Positions 8,102 to 15,971 of a stretch of DNA of 64,000 nucleotides are shown piece after piece; position 1 is the first letter of the stretch; each line of letters begins with the position of its first letter. A program made the translations under genes and the position numbers. This stretch comes from Sphaerisporangium sp040649355. GTDB taxonomy: Bacteria > Actinomycetota > Actinomycetes > Streptosporangiales > Streptosporangiaceae. The stretch is taken from contig NZ_JBICTU010000016.1 in the NCBI RefSeq assembly GCF_043197795.1, forward strand, positions 62,001 through 126,000, written 5' to 3'. The notes beneath the pieces were generated by a model that saw only the letters and a list, made by a program, of their open reading frames with translations, searched no databases and was not told where the DNA came from.

Positions 8102-8584
8102 TCAGGGCTGGAGGGGCTTCGCGAAGCAGCGGCTGCGCACCTCGTAGCGGTAGTGACCGAACTTGGAGCAGGGTTCGTAGCCGTCGGAGGTGTAGAGCGC
8201 GATCGCCTCGGGCTGTTCGGTGCCGGTCTCCAGAACCATCCGCGTCCGTCCCGCGGCACGCGCGTCGTCCTCCAGAGCGGTCAGCATGCGACGCGCGAGA
8301 CCGCGACGGCGCGCCTCCTCGACCACGAACATGCGCTTGATCTCGGCGTCGCCGTCCGAATAGCCCCACTCATCCGCCTCCTGGGCGCGCCAGCCGCCGG
8401 TGGCGAGCGGGGTGCCGTTCTCGTCGTACGCGATGAGGTAGAGGCCATGCGGCGGCTCGAACATGGCCGGCTCCAGCGGCGTCATGTCACCTTGACTCTG
8501 ATACCGCTCGGCGTACTCACGCTGTACCACGTCGTTGAGCTTGACCGCGTCCGGATGACCGAAGGAAACACGGCGAAGTTCCAT
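8102..8584 (-). CDS. GNAT family N-acetyltransferase
   Basis: Acetyl-CoA-dependent N-acyltransferase of 160 residues with unknown acceptor. Motif A is visible as MFVVEEARRRGLARRML, where RRRGLA is the acyl-CoA pyrophosphate loop, followed by the ALYTSDGYEP block near the C terminus. ATG 8584 has AAGGA nine bases upstream. It is monocistronic as far as can be seen. Small-molecule or protein acetylation is possible; no specific substrate can be named. Confidence 0.85.
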   Translation of the reverse strand: MELRRVSFGHPDAVKLNDVVQREYAERYQSQGDMTPLEPAMFEPPHGLYLIAYDENGTPLATGGWRAQEADEWGYSDGDAEIKRMFVVEEARRRGLARRMLTALEDDARAAGRTRMVLETGTEQPEAIALYTSDGYEPCSKFGHYRYEVRSRCFAKPLQP

Positions 8585-8830
8585 CTGGATACGTCCTTCT
8601 CTGCGACAGCGCCCTTCAGTGGTGACGACGCCCCGAGCTCACCCCGAGCTCGGCCGACACGCGCGGCTAGCTGGGACGAACTGAGTTCCATCGTCGGCAT
8701 GGCACTGTACCTGGACACCTGACAGAGCGCTCCGCCAACCGGCGGGCGACATCGGGCCCCGGGGCCCATGTCGGTTCCGTCCGGCGAACCAGTCGTGGCC
8801 CAGAACGGGGAGCGGCGCGATATCGACGGG

Positions 8831-9466
8831 CTAGTTCACTGTGATCAGCATTTTCGGGTGCTTCACAGCTCCGGGGTTCGCGTCGCACCAGAAGTGGAAC
8901 GGGCCCAAGGACGACGTGTCAGGGAATCCCATCTTGAACGCGGGACCGTGCGGGACGATGACCGCGTCCGGCTTCGTCTTCCACACCGCGAACTCCATCG
9001 CCTCGCGATGGTGCAGAGCGCATACGGTGCCGGACGCGTTGCGGAACCACAGCACGGCGCCCCTGAAGACCGAGATGGAGCCTGGCGCGAAGTCCTGGCG
9101 CCCACCGTGGATCTTGATGGTGCAGTCAGGAGACCGGGTCCGCGACATGCACGGCTTGGCTGGAGGAGCCGGCGGAGAAGGCCGCGGCGTGCGGGCCGGC
9201 GCCGAGGCCGTGGACATGGGGCTCGGAGTCGGATGCGGCGACATCTGTGCCTCCAGTTCCCGGACACGGGCATCCAGCGACGCGACCTCCCGCCGGCTGC
9301 GGTCCAATTCGGCCTTCGAAGCGCTGGGCTCGGCACCCCTCGTCATCGAGTACACGCTGACGAGCAGGGCGAGCACGGAGACGACGCCGCTGACGACCGT
9401 CCAGAACGCCGCGGAGAAGTCGGCGAGGAAGAGCCGCCGGAACAGCGCGCCACGCCACTTCACCAA
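8831..9466 (-). CDS. Membrane-anchored cupredoxin-like protein
   Basis: Unnamed protein of about 211 residues. One N-terminal membrane segment (FWTVVSGVVSVLALLVSVYSM) is followed by a short coiled coil (about 45-70, ELDRSRREVASLDARVREL), a Pro/Ser/Thr-rich stalk, and a C-terminal beta domain. That domain has FAPGSISVFRGAVLWFRN, an H-H pair, then FHFWCDANPG and HPKMLITV, a cupredoxin pattern in which the usual Cys-x-x-His is Cys-x-x-Asn, so copper binding is uncertain. TTG 9466 is chosen (GAGG eight bases upstream); GTG 9463 is equally possible. It begins 10 bp after the stop of the next upstream gene and is probably co-transcribed with it. Confidence 0.7.
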   Translation of the reverse strand: MVKWRGALFRRLFLADFSAAFWTVVSGVVSVLALLVSVYSMTRGAEPSASKAELDRSRREVASLDARVRELEAQMSPHPTPSPMSTASAPARTPRPSPPAPPAKPCMSRTRSPDCTIKIHGGRQDFAPGSISVFRGAVLWFRNASGTVCALHHREAMEFAVWKTKPDAVIVPHGPAFKMGFPDTSSLGPFHFWCDANPGAVKHPKMLITVN

Positions 9467-9476
9467 TTCACCAACC

Positions 9477-10133
9477 TCAGTAGGTTCTGATGTCGACCAC
9501 CAGCAGACCAGGTGCGTCGCCCAGCGCTCTGGAGCCGGAGAAGTCGGAGCCGCAGACCACACCCTCGACCACCACCGGCGGAGCCATCGTCACCCGCCGC
9601 GCCGGCACGCCGAGTGTGGGAACCGACAGCGCCGGATAGCTCGGGAAATCGATGACATAGCTGCCGCCGGGCGGCAACGGCGACGTCCCGTACCCCCGCG
9701 AAGGCGGGTAGTCGTCAGGCGGTGCGAAGAAGCCCGCCCTGACCACCGTCACCGGACAGCTCCTCGCCGACCTGTTCACGATCCTCAGCGAGGATCCCGC
9801 CGCCAGCTCCACATGGCCTGGCCGGAAGACAGGCAGGCCCGGGCCCCGCAGGGTGACCGACCGCACGATGGGGTCCTGCGGGCCCTCGGTGGCGGAGGGC
9901 GAAGGCGTGGGGGCGGCGGAGAGGTGAGGAGAGGGCGCGGACGCCCGCCCGGGCGCGGACGCCGAGGTCGGGGCGCCGCCGCCGAAGGCCTGCGCCGCCG
10001 CCAGCGCGAGTCCGATGGCCCCGGACATCCCCGCGACCACCACCGAGCCGTTGACCACCGGCTTCCTCTGGATCCACGACCGCACAGCCCCGAAGACGGC
10101 GATGGAGGGCTTGCCCCTAGACGTTCCCGTCAC
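9477..10133 (-). CDS. Membrane-anchored beta-domain protein, possibly cupredoxin-like
   Basis: Unknown 218-residue protein. A short cytoplasmic N terminus, one membrane segment (about residues 28-50, VVNGSVVVAGMSGAIGLALAAAQAF) and a Ser/Pro/Ala-rich stalk lead to a beta-rich extracytoplasmic domain. VFRPGHVELAAGSSLRIVNR resembles the first strands of cupredoxins. Two cysteines (SCPVTV and VVCGSD) could form a disulfide. It starts with GTG 10133, with AAGG about eight bases upstream. It precedes and probably shares a transcript with the gene at 8831-9466, which has the same architecture. Confidence 0.6.
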   Translation of the reverse strand: MTGTSRGKPSIAVFGAVRSWIQRKPVVNGSVVVAGMSGAIGLALAAAQAFGGGAPTSASAPGRASAPSPHLSAAPTPSPSATEGPQDPIVRSVTLRGPGLPVFRPGHVELAAGSSLRIVNRSARSCPVTVVRAGFFAPPDDYPPSRGYGTSPLPPGGSYVIDFPSYPALSVPTLGVPARRVTMAPPVVVEGVVCGSDFSGSRALGDAPGLLVVDIRTY

Positions 10134-10573
10134 ATTCGCCGCCTTCAGAGGTCGACACGCTCAGGAAGGGCCCCCGCCCCTGACCGCCCGCCGCGGCCAC
10201 AGATCGATGGTACGGCCGCACCCCACCCGGCCGCGTCGTCGATCCGACAGAGCCGGGCCCCGGATCCGGCGGTGTCCAGAGATCGCTCAACCTGCCCGGT
10301 CAAACAGCCCGACGGGCCACCGAATGGCCTGGAGGAATACCGGACCACGATGACCTGCCCGGATAGATGGCCGGCCCCCATCGGTCTCTTGTTCGGCCAA
10401 GGGGATGTCAGCCCCGAATCCGGATTCGGAGTCGCGCGGCCTTGACTCCCGGGGTTTCTCTGCCTTGTAATGCCGAATCATGGATCACCGTCTGAAGGCG
10501 GTATCTGTGCGCGGGTAGTGAACTGCGGCGGCTGTCGCCCTTCGGGCGCGGTGGCGTTCATGGAAAGGTCCTG
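10134..10573. other. Divergent intergenic region, no gene supported
   Basis: 440 bp between the minus-strand beta-domain gene and the plus-strand regulator. It contains one plausible promoter (10442-10471) and, in the regulator's leader, a small hairpin CGCCC-TTC-GGGCG near 10538-10550. No convincing coding frame is seen. Confidence 0.5.
10442..10471 (+). promoter_or_regulatory. Promoter for the XRE/STAND regulator gene
   Basis: TTGACT (10442-10447) and TGTAAT (10466-10471) are 18 bases apart, placing the transcript start near 10478 and giving a leader of about 95 bases before ATG 10574. Confidence 0.5.
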
Positions 10574-13500
10574 ATGACCGCTGTGGGGGCCGACGGCTCG
10601 ACACCCGCACGTTTCGGCGGCCTGCTACGCCGGCTACGTCTGGAACGCGGGATATCCCTCACCGACCTGTCTGAGCTGGTGCACTACAGCAAGGGTTACC
10701 TGAGCAAGGTCGAGAACGACAGGAAGCCCCTGACGCCCGGTCTGGCACGGGAATGCGATCGCGAACTGCGGACCGGTGGCCTCCTGGCCAGGCTGACCGC
10801 CGAACGGCAACCCGGCGACGACTCCGTGTCATCGGCCGGGGAACCGGCCGAGCGGGCGTCCGCCCATCGGCACCGGTCCCCCGGCGGTCCTCCGGCGAAC
10901 GACCCGTCCCTCCCCGAGCCCGGCTCTGTCGTGGCGAACGACCCGCCCTTCCCCGAGCCCGGCTCTGTCCTGGTGACCGGCCGGTCCGGGACCGTACGAG
11001 GGGATCGGACCACCGCGGGTTCGGAGATCGAACCCTTCCCGGCGATGGCATGCCTCGGGCGGGAAGCCGAATTGGAGACCCTGAGTACGCATGCGGCGGC
11101 GGCCGCCGCGGGGCACTTCCGGGTCGTGTGGGTCGGTGGTGAGGCCGGCGTGGGCAAGTCCACGATCGCTCGGGCGTTGGTGGAGACGGCGGAACGAAGC
11201 GGATGGCAGACGGCGTGGGGGCGCTGCCCGGAGGTCGACGGGGCTCCGCCGGGATGGGCGTGGATCGAAGTGATGCGCCGCCTTCGAGCCACCGGCCTGG
11301 CCCCCGAAGGCGGAGACGGCGTCGGTGATCACGGCGTCGAGGCGCGTCCCCCGGAAGAACGGCCGGTGCCAGACGGCACGGCACCCCCGGAAGAACGGCC
11401 GGTGCCAGACCGCACGGCGCCCCCCGAAGAACCGCCGGTGCCAGACCACACGGCGCGCCCGGAGGACGCCGTGGCCGCGGCACCGTTCCGGCTGGCGCGC
11501 GAACTGGTCCGGTGTCTTTCCCAGCGCGCCGAGCAGGAGCCATTACTGATCGTCCTTGATGATGTTCACCGTGCCGGCGGGGAGACCCTGCAGGTATTGC
11601 GCCATCTTTTCGCCGAGTTGCCCGAGCATCCGGTGCTGGTCGTGGCGACCTATCGGCCGGATGAGATCACCGCCGACCTGGTGGCCGCACGGGCGGCGAT
11701 GGCCGGTACCCGTGCCGGCCGGCTGGATCTGGGTGGGCTCGCCGAGGCCGACACCGCCCGCTTGATCCACCGGCACAGCGGAACGATGCCGGCCCGGCGG
11801 ACCGTTCAGCTGATCGCCTCACGCACCGGGGGAAACCCGCTGTTCGTCTGCGAGTTCGCCCGCCTGATCGCCGCCACGGGTACCGAGACGACCGCCCAAT
11901 CGGTGCCCGACGGGGTCCGCGAGGTGCTCCGTTGCAGGTTGACGGCACTTCCGGCCCGCGTGCTGTCGGTGTTGCGCACCGCCGCCGTGATCGGCGTCGA
12001 GGCGGATGTCGACATGCTGCTGATGATTGAGGCGATCGGGGAGGACGCCGTCCTCGATGATCTGGAGACCGCCGTCCGTGCCGGACTCCTCACCGAACCG
12101 GCGCCCGGCACCGTGCGGTTCTCCCACGTGCTGGTCCGGGACGTCCTCTACGAGGACATCCCGCTGCTGCGCCGCAACCGCCTCCACGCCCGCGCCCTGG
12201 AAGCGTTCACCCGTTCCCGGCGGGCCGGTGCCGCTGTGCTGGCCCACCACGCGCTCGCCGCCGCCACCGTGTCCACGGCGCGGGCCGCGGCGCTCGCGGC
12301 AGCGGACGCCGCTCATGCCGCCTCCGCGCTGTCCGCTCACCAGGAGGCCGCCAGTCTGCTGGAGCGGGCGTTGCAGGTCCTTGATCTGTGTGGTCACGGC
12401 TCGCCGGAGAACTCCGGCGAGCCCAACGGGCAGGACGGCCTGCGGCTGGACCTGCTCTGCGCGCTGGTCTCCGCGCAGGGCCACGCGGGCAACGTGCTGG
12501 CGGCCCGCGCTTCCCGCCGCCGTGCGATCGAGGCGGCCCGACGGGCCGGCACACCCGAGGGACTACTCCGCGCCCATACCGCCTACGACGCTCCTGCGCT
12601 GTGGACGGTCCACGAGTACCAGCACATGGACACGACACTGGTCGAAGGCCTGGAAGCCCTGCTGGCCACGCTGCCCGCCCGACACGATCGCACCCGTTGC
12701 CGGCTGCTGGCGACCCTCGCCATCGAGGTCGACGCCAACGACCCCGACCGCACCGACCAGGCCAGCGTGGAGGCGCTCACGATCGCCCGGCGGCTCGGCG
12801 AACCCGCTCTGCTGTGCCTCGCCCTCAACGCGAGATACATCGCGACCACTCTCGACCCCGACGGACACGCGGAGATGGAACGCATCGGCCAAGACCAGAT
12901 CGCCGTCGCGACGCAGGCGGGCCTGACCGGCTACCAGGCGCAGGGGCACCAGATCCTGTTCATGGTCGAACTCGGCCGCAACGATCTCGAACGGGCACAG
13001 TGGCACGTCGACCAGGCGGTCGAGCATGCCACCACCGGCCAACTCGGGCTCGCGCTCGGCGTACTCGCCATGTTCGACGCCCTCCGTGACCTGATCGCCG
13101 GGCGATTCGACCACGCCGAACGCAAATACGCTGAGATCGCCGCCCAACTGCGGGTCGTCGGCGATCCGAACGCGCACACCTTCGACCTGCTGGTGCGATT
13201 CTGCCTCGAACACGCCCGGGCCGACTCCGACTCCGGCTCCCAGGCGCGCATGGCCGCCCTCGCCGAGCAGTCCCGCCCCGTCTACGAGCGGCTGGGTGAT
13301 GTGATCGCGGAGCCCTACACGCGGCTACTCCTGGCCGCGGGCCGATACGACCAGGCACGGGCCGTCTGGGCACCCGCCGCACCGGTCCCCCGGGACTTCT
13401 ACTGGCTGCTCTGGACGGTCTTCCGGGCCGAGAACGCCATTCACTTCAACGATGACACCGTAGCGGCGACCTGCTACGAGCAGCTCATTCCCCATGCTGG

Positions 13501-13720
13501 GCGACTTCCCGAAATCGTGCACGGGCATATCACCCTCAATCCGGTCGACCACACCCTCGGCCAGCTCGCCACCGCCCTCGGCCGCCGCAAGGACGCGACC
13601 CGCCACTATGCCGAGGCCATAAACCTCGCCGAACGCATCGGTGCCCCGCACTGGGCGGCACGCAGCCGTCACGCTCTCACGCGCCTTCGCCTCGGGTCCG
13701 GAGCCGTCCGGCAGATCTGA
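10574..13720 (+). CDS. Large XRE-STAND ATPase transcriptional regulator
   Basis: A 1048-residue signal-integrating regulator. Residues 14-70 form an XRE-type helix-turn-helix (LRLERGISLTDLSELVHYSKGYLSKVEN). A low-complexity linker (about 80-150) is followed by an AAA/STAND module with Walker A GGEAGVGKST (188-197) and Walker B LLIVLDD (to 329-330). After the winged-helix-like region, residues 560-1040 are all-alpha and TPR-like. The DNA-binding domain is N-terminal, unlike LuxR-type LAL regulators. Two short tandem repeats expand the linker and the ATPase insertion. AAAGG precedes ATG 10574. The ligand and target genes are unknown; the adjacent I36 gene is a possible target (inference). Confidence 0.85.
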   Translation: MTAVGADGSTPARFGGLLRRLRLERGISLTDLSELVHYSKGYLSKVENDRKPLTPGLARECDRELRTGGLLARLTAERQPGDDSVSSAGEPAERASAHRHRSPGGPPANDPSLPEPGSVVANDPPFPEPGSVLVTGRSGTVRGDRTTAGSEIEPFPAMACLGREAELETLSTHAAAAAAGHFRVVWVGGEAGVGKSTIARALVETAERSGWQTAWGRCPEVDGAPPGWAWIEVMRRLRATGLAPEGGDGVGDHGVEARPPEERPVPDGTAPPEERPVPDRTAPPEEPPVPDHTARPEDAVAAAPFRLARELVRCLSQRAEQEPLLIVLDDVHRAGGETLQVLRHLFAELPEHPVLVVATYRPDEITADLVAARAAMAGTRAGRLDLGGLAEADTARLIHRHSGTMPARRTVQLIASRTGGNPLFVCEFARLIAATGTETTAQSVPDGVREVLRCRLTALPARVLSVLRTAAVIGVEADVDMLLMIEAIGEDAVLDDLETAVRAGLLTEPAPGTVRFSHVLVRDVLYEDIPLLRRNRLHARALEAFTRSRRAGAAVLAHHALAAATVSTARAAALAAADAAHAASALSAHQEAASLLERALQVLDLCGHGSPENSGEPNGQDGLRLDLLCALVSAQGHAGNVLAARASRRRAIEAARRAGTPEGLLRAHTAYDAPALWTVHEYQHMDTTLVEGLEALLATLPARHDRTRCRLLATLAIEVDANDPDRTDQASVEALTIARRLGEPALLCLALNARYIATTLDPDGHAEMERIGQDQIAVATQAGLTGYQAQGHQILFMVELGRNDLERAQWHVDQAVEHATTGQLGLALGVLAMFDALRDLIAGRFDHAERKYAEIAAQLRVVGDPNAHTFDLLVRFCLEHARADSDSGSQARMAALAEQSRPVYERLGDVIAEPYTRLLLAAGRYDQARAVWAPAAPVPRDFYWLLWTVFRAENAIHFNDDTVAATCYEQLIPHAGRLPEIVHGHITLNPVDHTLGQLATALGRRKDATRHYAEAINLAERIGAPHWAARSRHALTRLRLGSGAVRQI
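10895..10972 (+). repeat. 39-bp tandem repeat, 2 copies, in regulator linker
   Basis: Encodes A-N-D-P-S-L-P-E-P-G-S-V-V then A-N-D-P-P-F-P-E-P-G-S-V-L (residues 108-133), between the HTH and the ATPase. In frame, so it only changes linker length. Confidence 0.8.
11348..11455 (+). repeat. 36-bp tandem repeat, 3 copies, inside regulator ATPase
   Basis: Encodes three 12-residue units of the form P-P-E-E-R-P-V-P-D-x-T-A (residues 259-294) between Walker A and Walker B. Pro/Glu-rich, probably a disordered surface loop. Confidence 0.85.
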
Positions 13721-14190
13721 CGTTCCGCGGAGTCGTATGCGATCCCGCCACCCGGCCTGAGGGTGTCCCGAGCCATCCGAAGCACCAGCACATCGCTCCT
13801 GATATTTCGGTGTTTCCCTGTTTCCCTTCTGCGGAGGCAACAGGAAACCCATCGACCAACGCTCGAAGCAGGACGAAACTAAAGGCGCCGGCGCGGCGAG
13901 CCGGAACCGTACGGCCGGCTTCGCCAATTGTGAACAACCGAGGAATGGCCGTCACGGTTTTCACCGTTCCCTGAGGCGCCGTTCGCGACTCCGCCACTTG
14001 GAGGAAAGGAGAGGGGCCGTTCTCCTCGCTACTGGGGCGCGTGGTGGCGGCCCACACTTTAACCGGATCAGCGAACCCCGCCTTCCGGAGATCCACAGGA
14101 GAAGAATTCAGGCGAGATTTTCCAGCATTCGGCTTCTGAGGAAGCATCTGTCCGTGGAGTTTTGAGAAAGCATCTTTTCATGGAGGTAGC
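13721..14190. other. Intergenic region upstream of the I36 gene, no gene supported
   Basis: 470 bp. Contains a small inverted repeat ACGGT-TTTC-ACCGT (13954-13967) and, next to the I36 gene, a 22-bp imperfect direct repeat (listed separately). The minus-strand open frames here lack family features and ribosome-binding sites. Confidence 0.45.
14138..14185 (+). repeat. 22-bp direct repeat ending in GGAG before I36 gene
   Basis: GAGGAAGCATCTGTCCGTGG-AG (14138-14159) and GAGAAAGCATCTTTTCATGG-AG (14164-14185) match at 18 of 22 positions, with a 26-bp period. The second copy supplies the real Shine-Dalgarno (GGAGG, before ATG 14191); the first carries a duplicate GGAG. Confidence 0.75.
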
Positions 14191-14811
14191 ATGTCGAGAT
14201 CCAGGATCATCGCCGGCCTGCTGGCGGGCTGCGTCGCCGCGGCGGTCACTCTGACGGGGTCGTCCGCACACGCGGCGACGAACTCGACCGGTGTCACCGG
14301 CCAAACGGAGTCGAGCAGGATCAGCACGGCGGACGACCCCTCCCTTCTGCACCGGCAGGCCCGCTCGGACGCGGAACTGCGCCAGCAGATGGCGCTTCAG
14401 TTGAAGATCGCCCCGGGAGGCGTGCAGACGAGCCGCAACGAGATCTCCTACGCCGACGGCACGTTCGTGGTGACCTACGCCCTTCCAGAGCGGGTCACGG
14501 TGGCCGCGGTCGCCGACTGTCCGTCCGGCTGGTTCTGCTTCTACGACGGGAAGGATTTCGGATACCCCCGGGGAAAGCTCTCTTCCTGTGGCTGGCAGGA
14601 CCTCGCCAATTGGGGTTGGAACGACCGCACCACCTCGGTGCACAACAACATCAAATGGCAGCTGGGTTTCCGCGAACACGATGATTTGGGCAACCCCGCC
14701 TACGGTCACCAGTACGATTATCCCCTCTGGAGCTCAAGCCCGTTCTCGGCATGGAGCTACGTCGGAGACGCGAACAACAATCGGGCCGACCACGTAGAGC
14801 TGTTCTGCTGA
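14191..14811 (+). CDS. Secreted peptidase inhibitor family I36-like protein
   Basis: Exported 206-residue protein. The signal peptide (residues 1-28) ends in SAHA. A polar middle part (30-105) may act as a propeptide or stalk. The C-terminal domain has CPSGWFCFYDGKDFGYPRG, SSCGWQDLAN, NDRTTSVHNN and a final Cys, the pattern of the I36/SMPI beta-gamma-crystallin-like fold with three or four cysteines. Family members include inhibitors of metalloproteases, but many are untested. GGAGG lies before ATG 14191, and a strong hairpin follows at 14968. Stand-alone gene, with the STAND regulator just upstream on the same strand. Confidence 0.82.
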   Translation: MSRSRIIAGLLAGCVAAAVTLTGSSAHAATNSTGVTGQTESSRISTADDPSLLHRQARSDAELRQQMALQLKIAPGGVQTSRNEISYADGTFVVTYALPERVTVAAVADCPSGWFCFYDGKDFGYPRGKLSSCGWQDLANWGWNDRTTSVHNNIKWQLGFREHDDLGNPAYGHQYDYPLWSSSPFSAWSYVGDANNNRADHVELFC

Positions 14812-14967
14812 CAAGCGCCTTCTGGAGCGGGACGGGTCTGAAGGAGACGCCCCGACCACGAATACGGAGCCCACGACGGCCGCCCCGGCGAACCCCGCGG
14901 CTAGTCCTGTCCGCCAACTACTAGGCGACGCAGAGATCACGCCTGTGCTCCGTCGCGAATCGCTCCC

Positions 14968-14995
14968 GCCCCCGATCGGCCACCCGATCGGGGGC
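14968..14995 (+). terminator. Perfect 12-bp hairpin terminator after I36 gene
   Basis: GCCCCCGATCGG (14968-14979) and CCGATCGGGGGC (14984-14995) with loop CCAC. No T-run follows. It is 156 bases past the I36 stop. Confidence 0.65.
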
Positions 14996-15023
14996 TTCCG
15001 CGATCGGGGGCTTCCGCGATCGG
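14986..15023. repeat. 16-bp tandem repeat of the terminator's right arm
   Basis: GATCGGGGGCTTCCGC occurs at 14986-15001 and 15002-15017, with GATCGG starting a third copy. The unit includes the 3' arm of the hairpin, so the left arm could pair with either copy. Confidence 0.75.
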
Positions 15024-15169
15024 CGGCGGCTCCTGCGCGGCTCAGCCGGCCGGCGCACCGACCACGGCGGAGTCCGGACGAGCCGTACCGGGCGGTCCTC
15101 CCGTACGGAGGTCCCTCCCGCCCATGCGGGTAAGCCGCGTGATCGATCTGACAGACCAGGGCTCCCGTC

Positions 15170-15198
15170 TTGAATCCCCTGCCGATCTCGTCTAGCTT
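15170..15198 (+). promoter_or_regulatory. Promoter of the ABC exporter operon
   Basis: TTGAAT (15170-15175) and TAGCTT (15193-15198) with a 17-bp spacer predict a transcript start near 15205, about 38 bases before GTG 15243. Confidence 0.5.
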
Positions 15199-15201
15199 TT
15201 G

Positions 15202-15221
15202 ATTTCATCAGCAGTTGAAAT
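15202..15221. promoter_or_regulatory. Operator-like inverted repeat ATTTCA-N8-TGAAAT
   Basis: Perfect 6-bp arms (15202-15207, 15216-15221) lie over the predicted transcript start of the ABC exporter. The position suits repression by a TetR- or GntR-type protein, but no such gene is adjacent. Confidence 0.45.
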
Positions 15222-15242
15222 ATCTGGCCAGGGAAGTCCGAG

Positions 15243-15971
15243 GTGCCTGTGGAGCCTGCGATCGAGGTCCGGGATCTCATCGTCGAACGTGGCAGGCGCC
15301 GCGTTCTGCACGGTCTGAGCTGCTCCATTCCGCGCGGTAGCGTCACCGGCCTGCTGGGTCCGAGCGGCAGCGGGAAGACCACCCTCATGCGCGCCATCGT
15401 CGGCGTCCAGGTCGTGAAGGCCGGCGCGGTGACGGTGCTCGGCGTCCCGGCCGGGTCCGCCCCGCTGCGTACCAAGATCGGCTATGTGACGCAGGCGCCG
15501 AGCGTCTACGCCGACCTGACGGTGAGAGAGAACGCCCGGTACTTCGCGTCGCTCTACAAGGGCGTCACAGCGGCCGACGCGGACGCCGCCGTCACCGACG
15601 TCGGGCTCGGGGATGCCGCCGGCCGGCTCGTCGGCGACCTGTCCGGAGGGCAGCGCGCCCGGGCGTCGCTGGCCTGTGCCCTGGTCGGCAGGCCCGAGGT
15701 CCTGATCCTCGACGAGCCGACGGTCGGGCAGGACCCGGTCCTGCGCGACGACCTGTGGCGGCGGTTCCGGGCGATGGCCGCCGAGGGCACCACCCTCCTC
15801 GTGTCGAGCCACGTGATGGACGAGGCCGGGCGGTGCGATCGGCTGCTCCTCATCCGCGACGGGGAGCTCATCGCGGACGACACGCCGGAAGCGGTACGGG
15901 CCGGGACGGGGACTCCCGATCTTGAGGCGGCGTTCCTCCACCTGATCCGAGCCAAGCAGGGGGTCTCGTGA
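15243..15971 (+). CDS. ABC-2 exporter ATP-binding protein
   Basis: ATPase of 242 residues energising the membrane partner encoded next. Walker A GPSGSGKTT (39-47), Q-loop in YVTQAPSVYADLTV, signature LSGGQRARASLA (from 133), Walker B VLILDEPTVGQDP, and switch His in LLVSSHVMDEA. The type with 'D-E-P-T-V-G-Q-D-P' is common in drug- or lipid-export (DrrA-like) ATPases. It starts with GTG 15243; the stop overlaps the permease GTG (GTGA), so the two are coupled. The substrate is unknown; antibiotic or lipid export are the usual roles. Confidence 0.93.
   Translation: MPVEPAIEVRDLIVERGRRRVLHGLSCSIPRGSVTGLLGPSGSGKTTLMRAIVGVQVVKAGAVTVLGVPAGSAPLRTKIGYVTQAPSVYADLTVRENARYFASLYKGVTAADADAAVTDVGLGDAAGRLVGDLSGGQRARASLACALVGRPEVLILDEPTVGQDPVLRDDLWRRFRAMAAEGTTLLVSSHVMDEAGRCDRLLLIRDGELIADDTPEAVRAGTGTPDLEAAFLHLIRAKQGVS

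Larger units (their letters stand above)
14812..15242. other. Intergenic region between I36 and ABC exporter, no gene supported
   Basis: 431 bp. Holds the I36 terminator, a 16-bp tandem repeat that copies part of that terminator, and the promoter and operator-like palindrome of the ABC exporter. No coding frame is convincing. Confidence 0.5.

Noticed and set aside
13677..14147. Minus-strand open frame of 156 codons in the gap before the I36 gene
   Set aside because: No ribosome-binding site, no domain, and it runs into the 3' end of the regulator gene; composition does not support coding.
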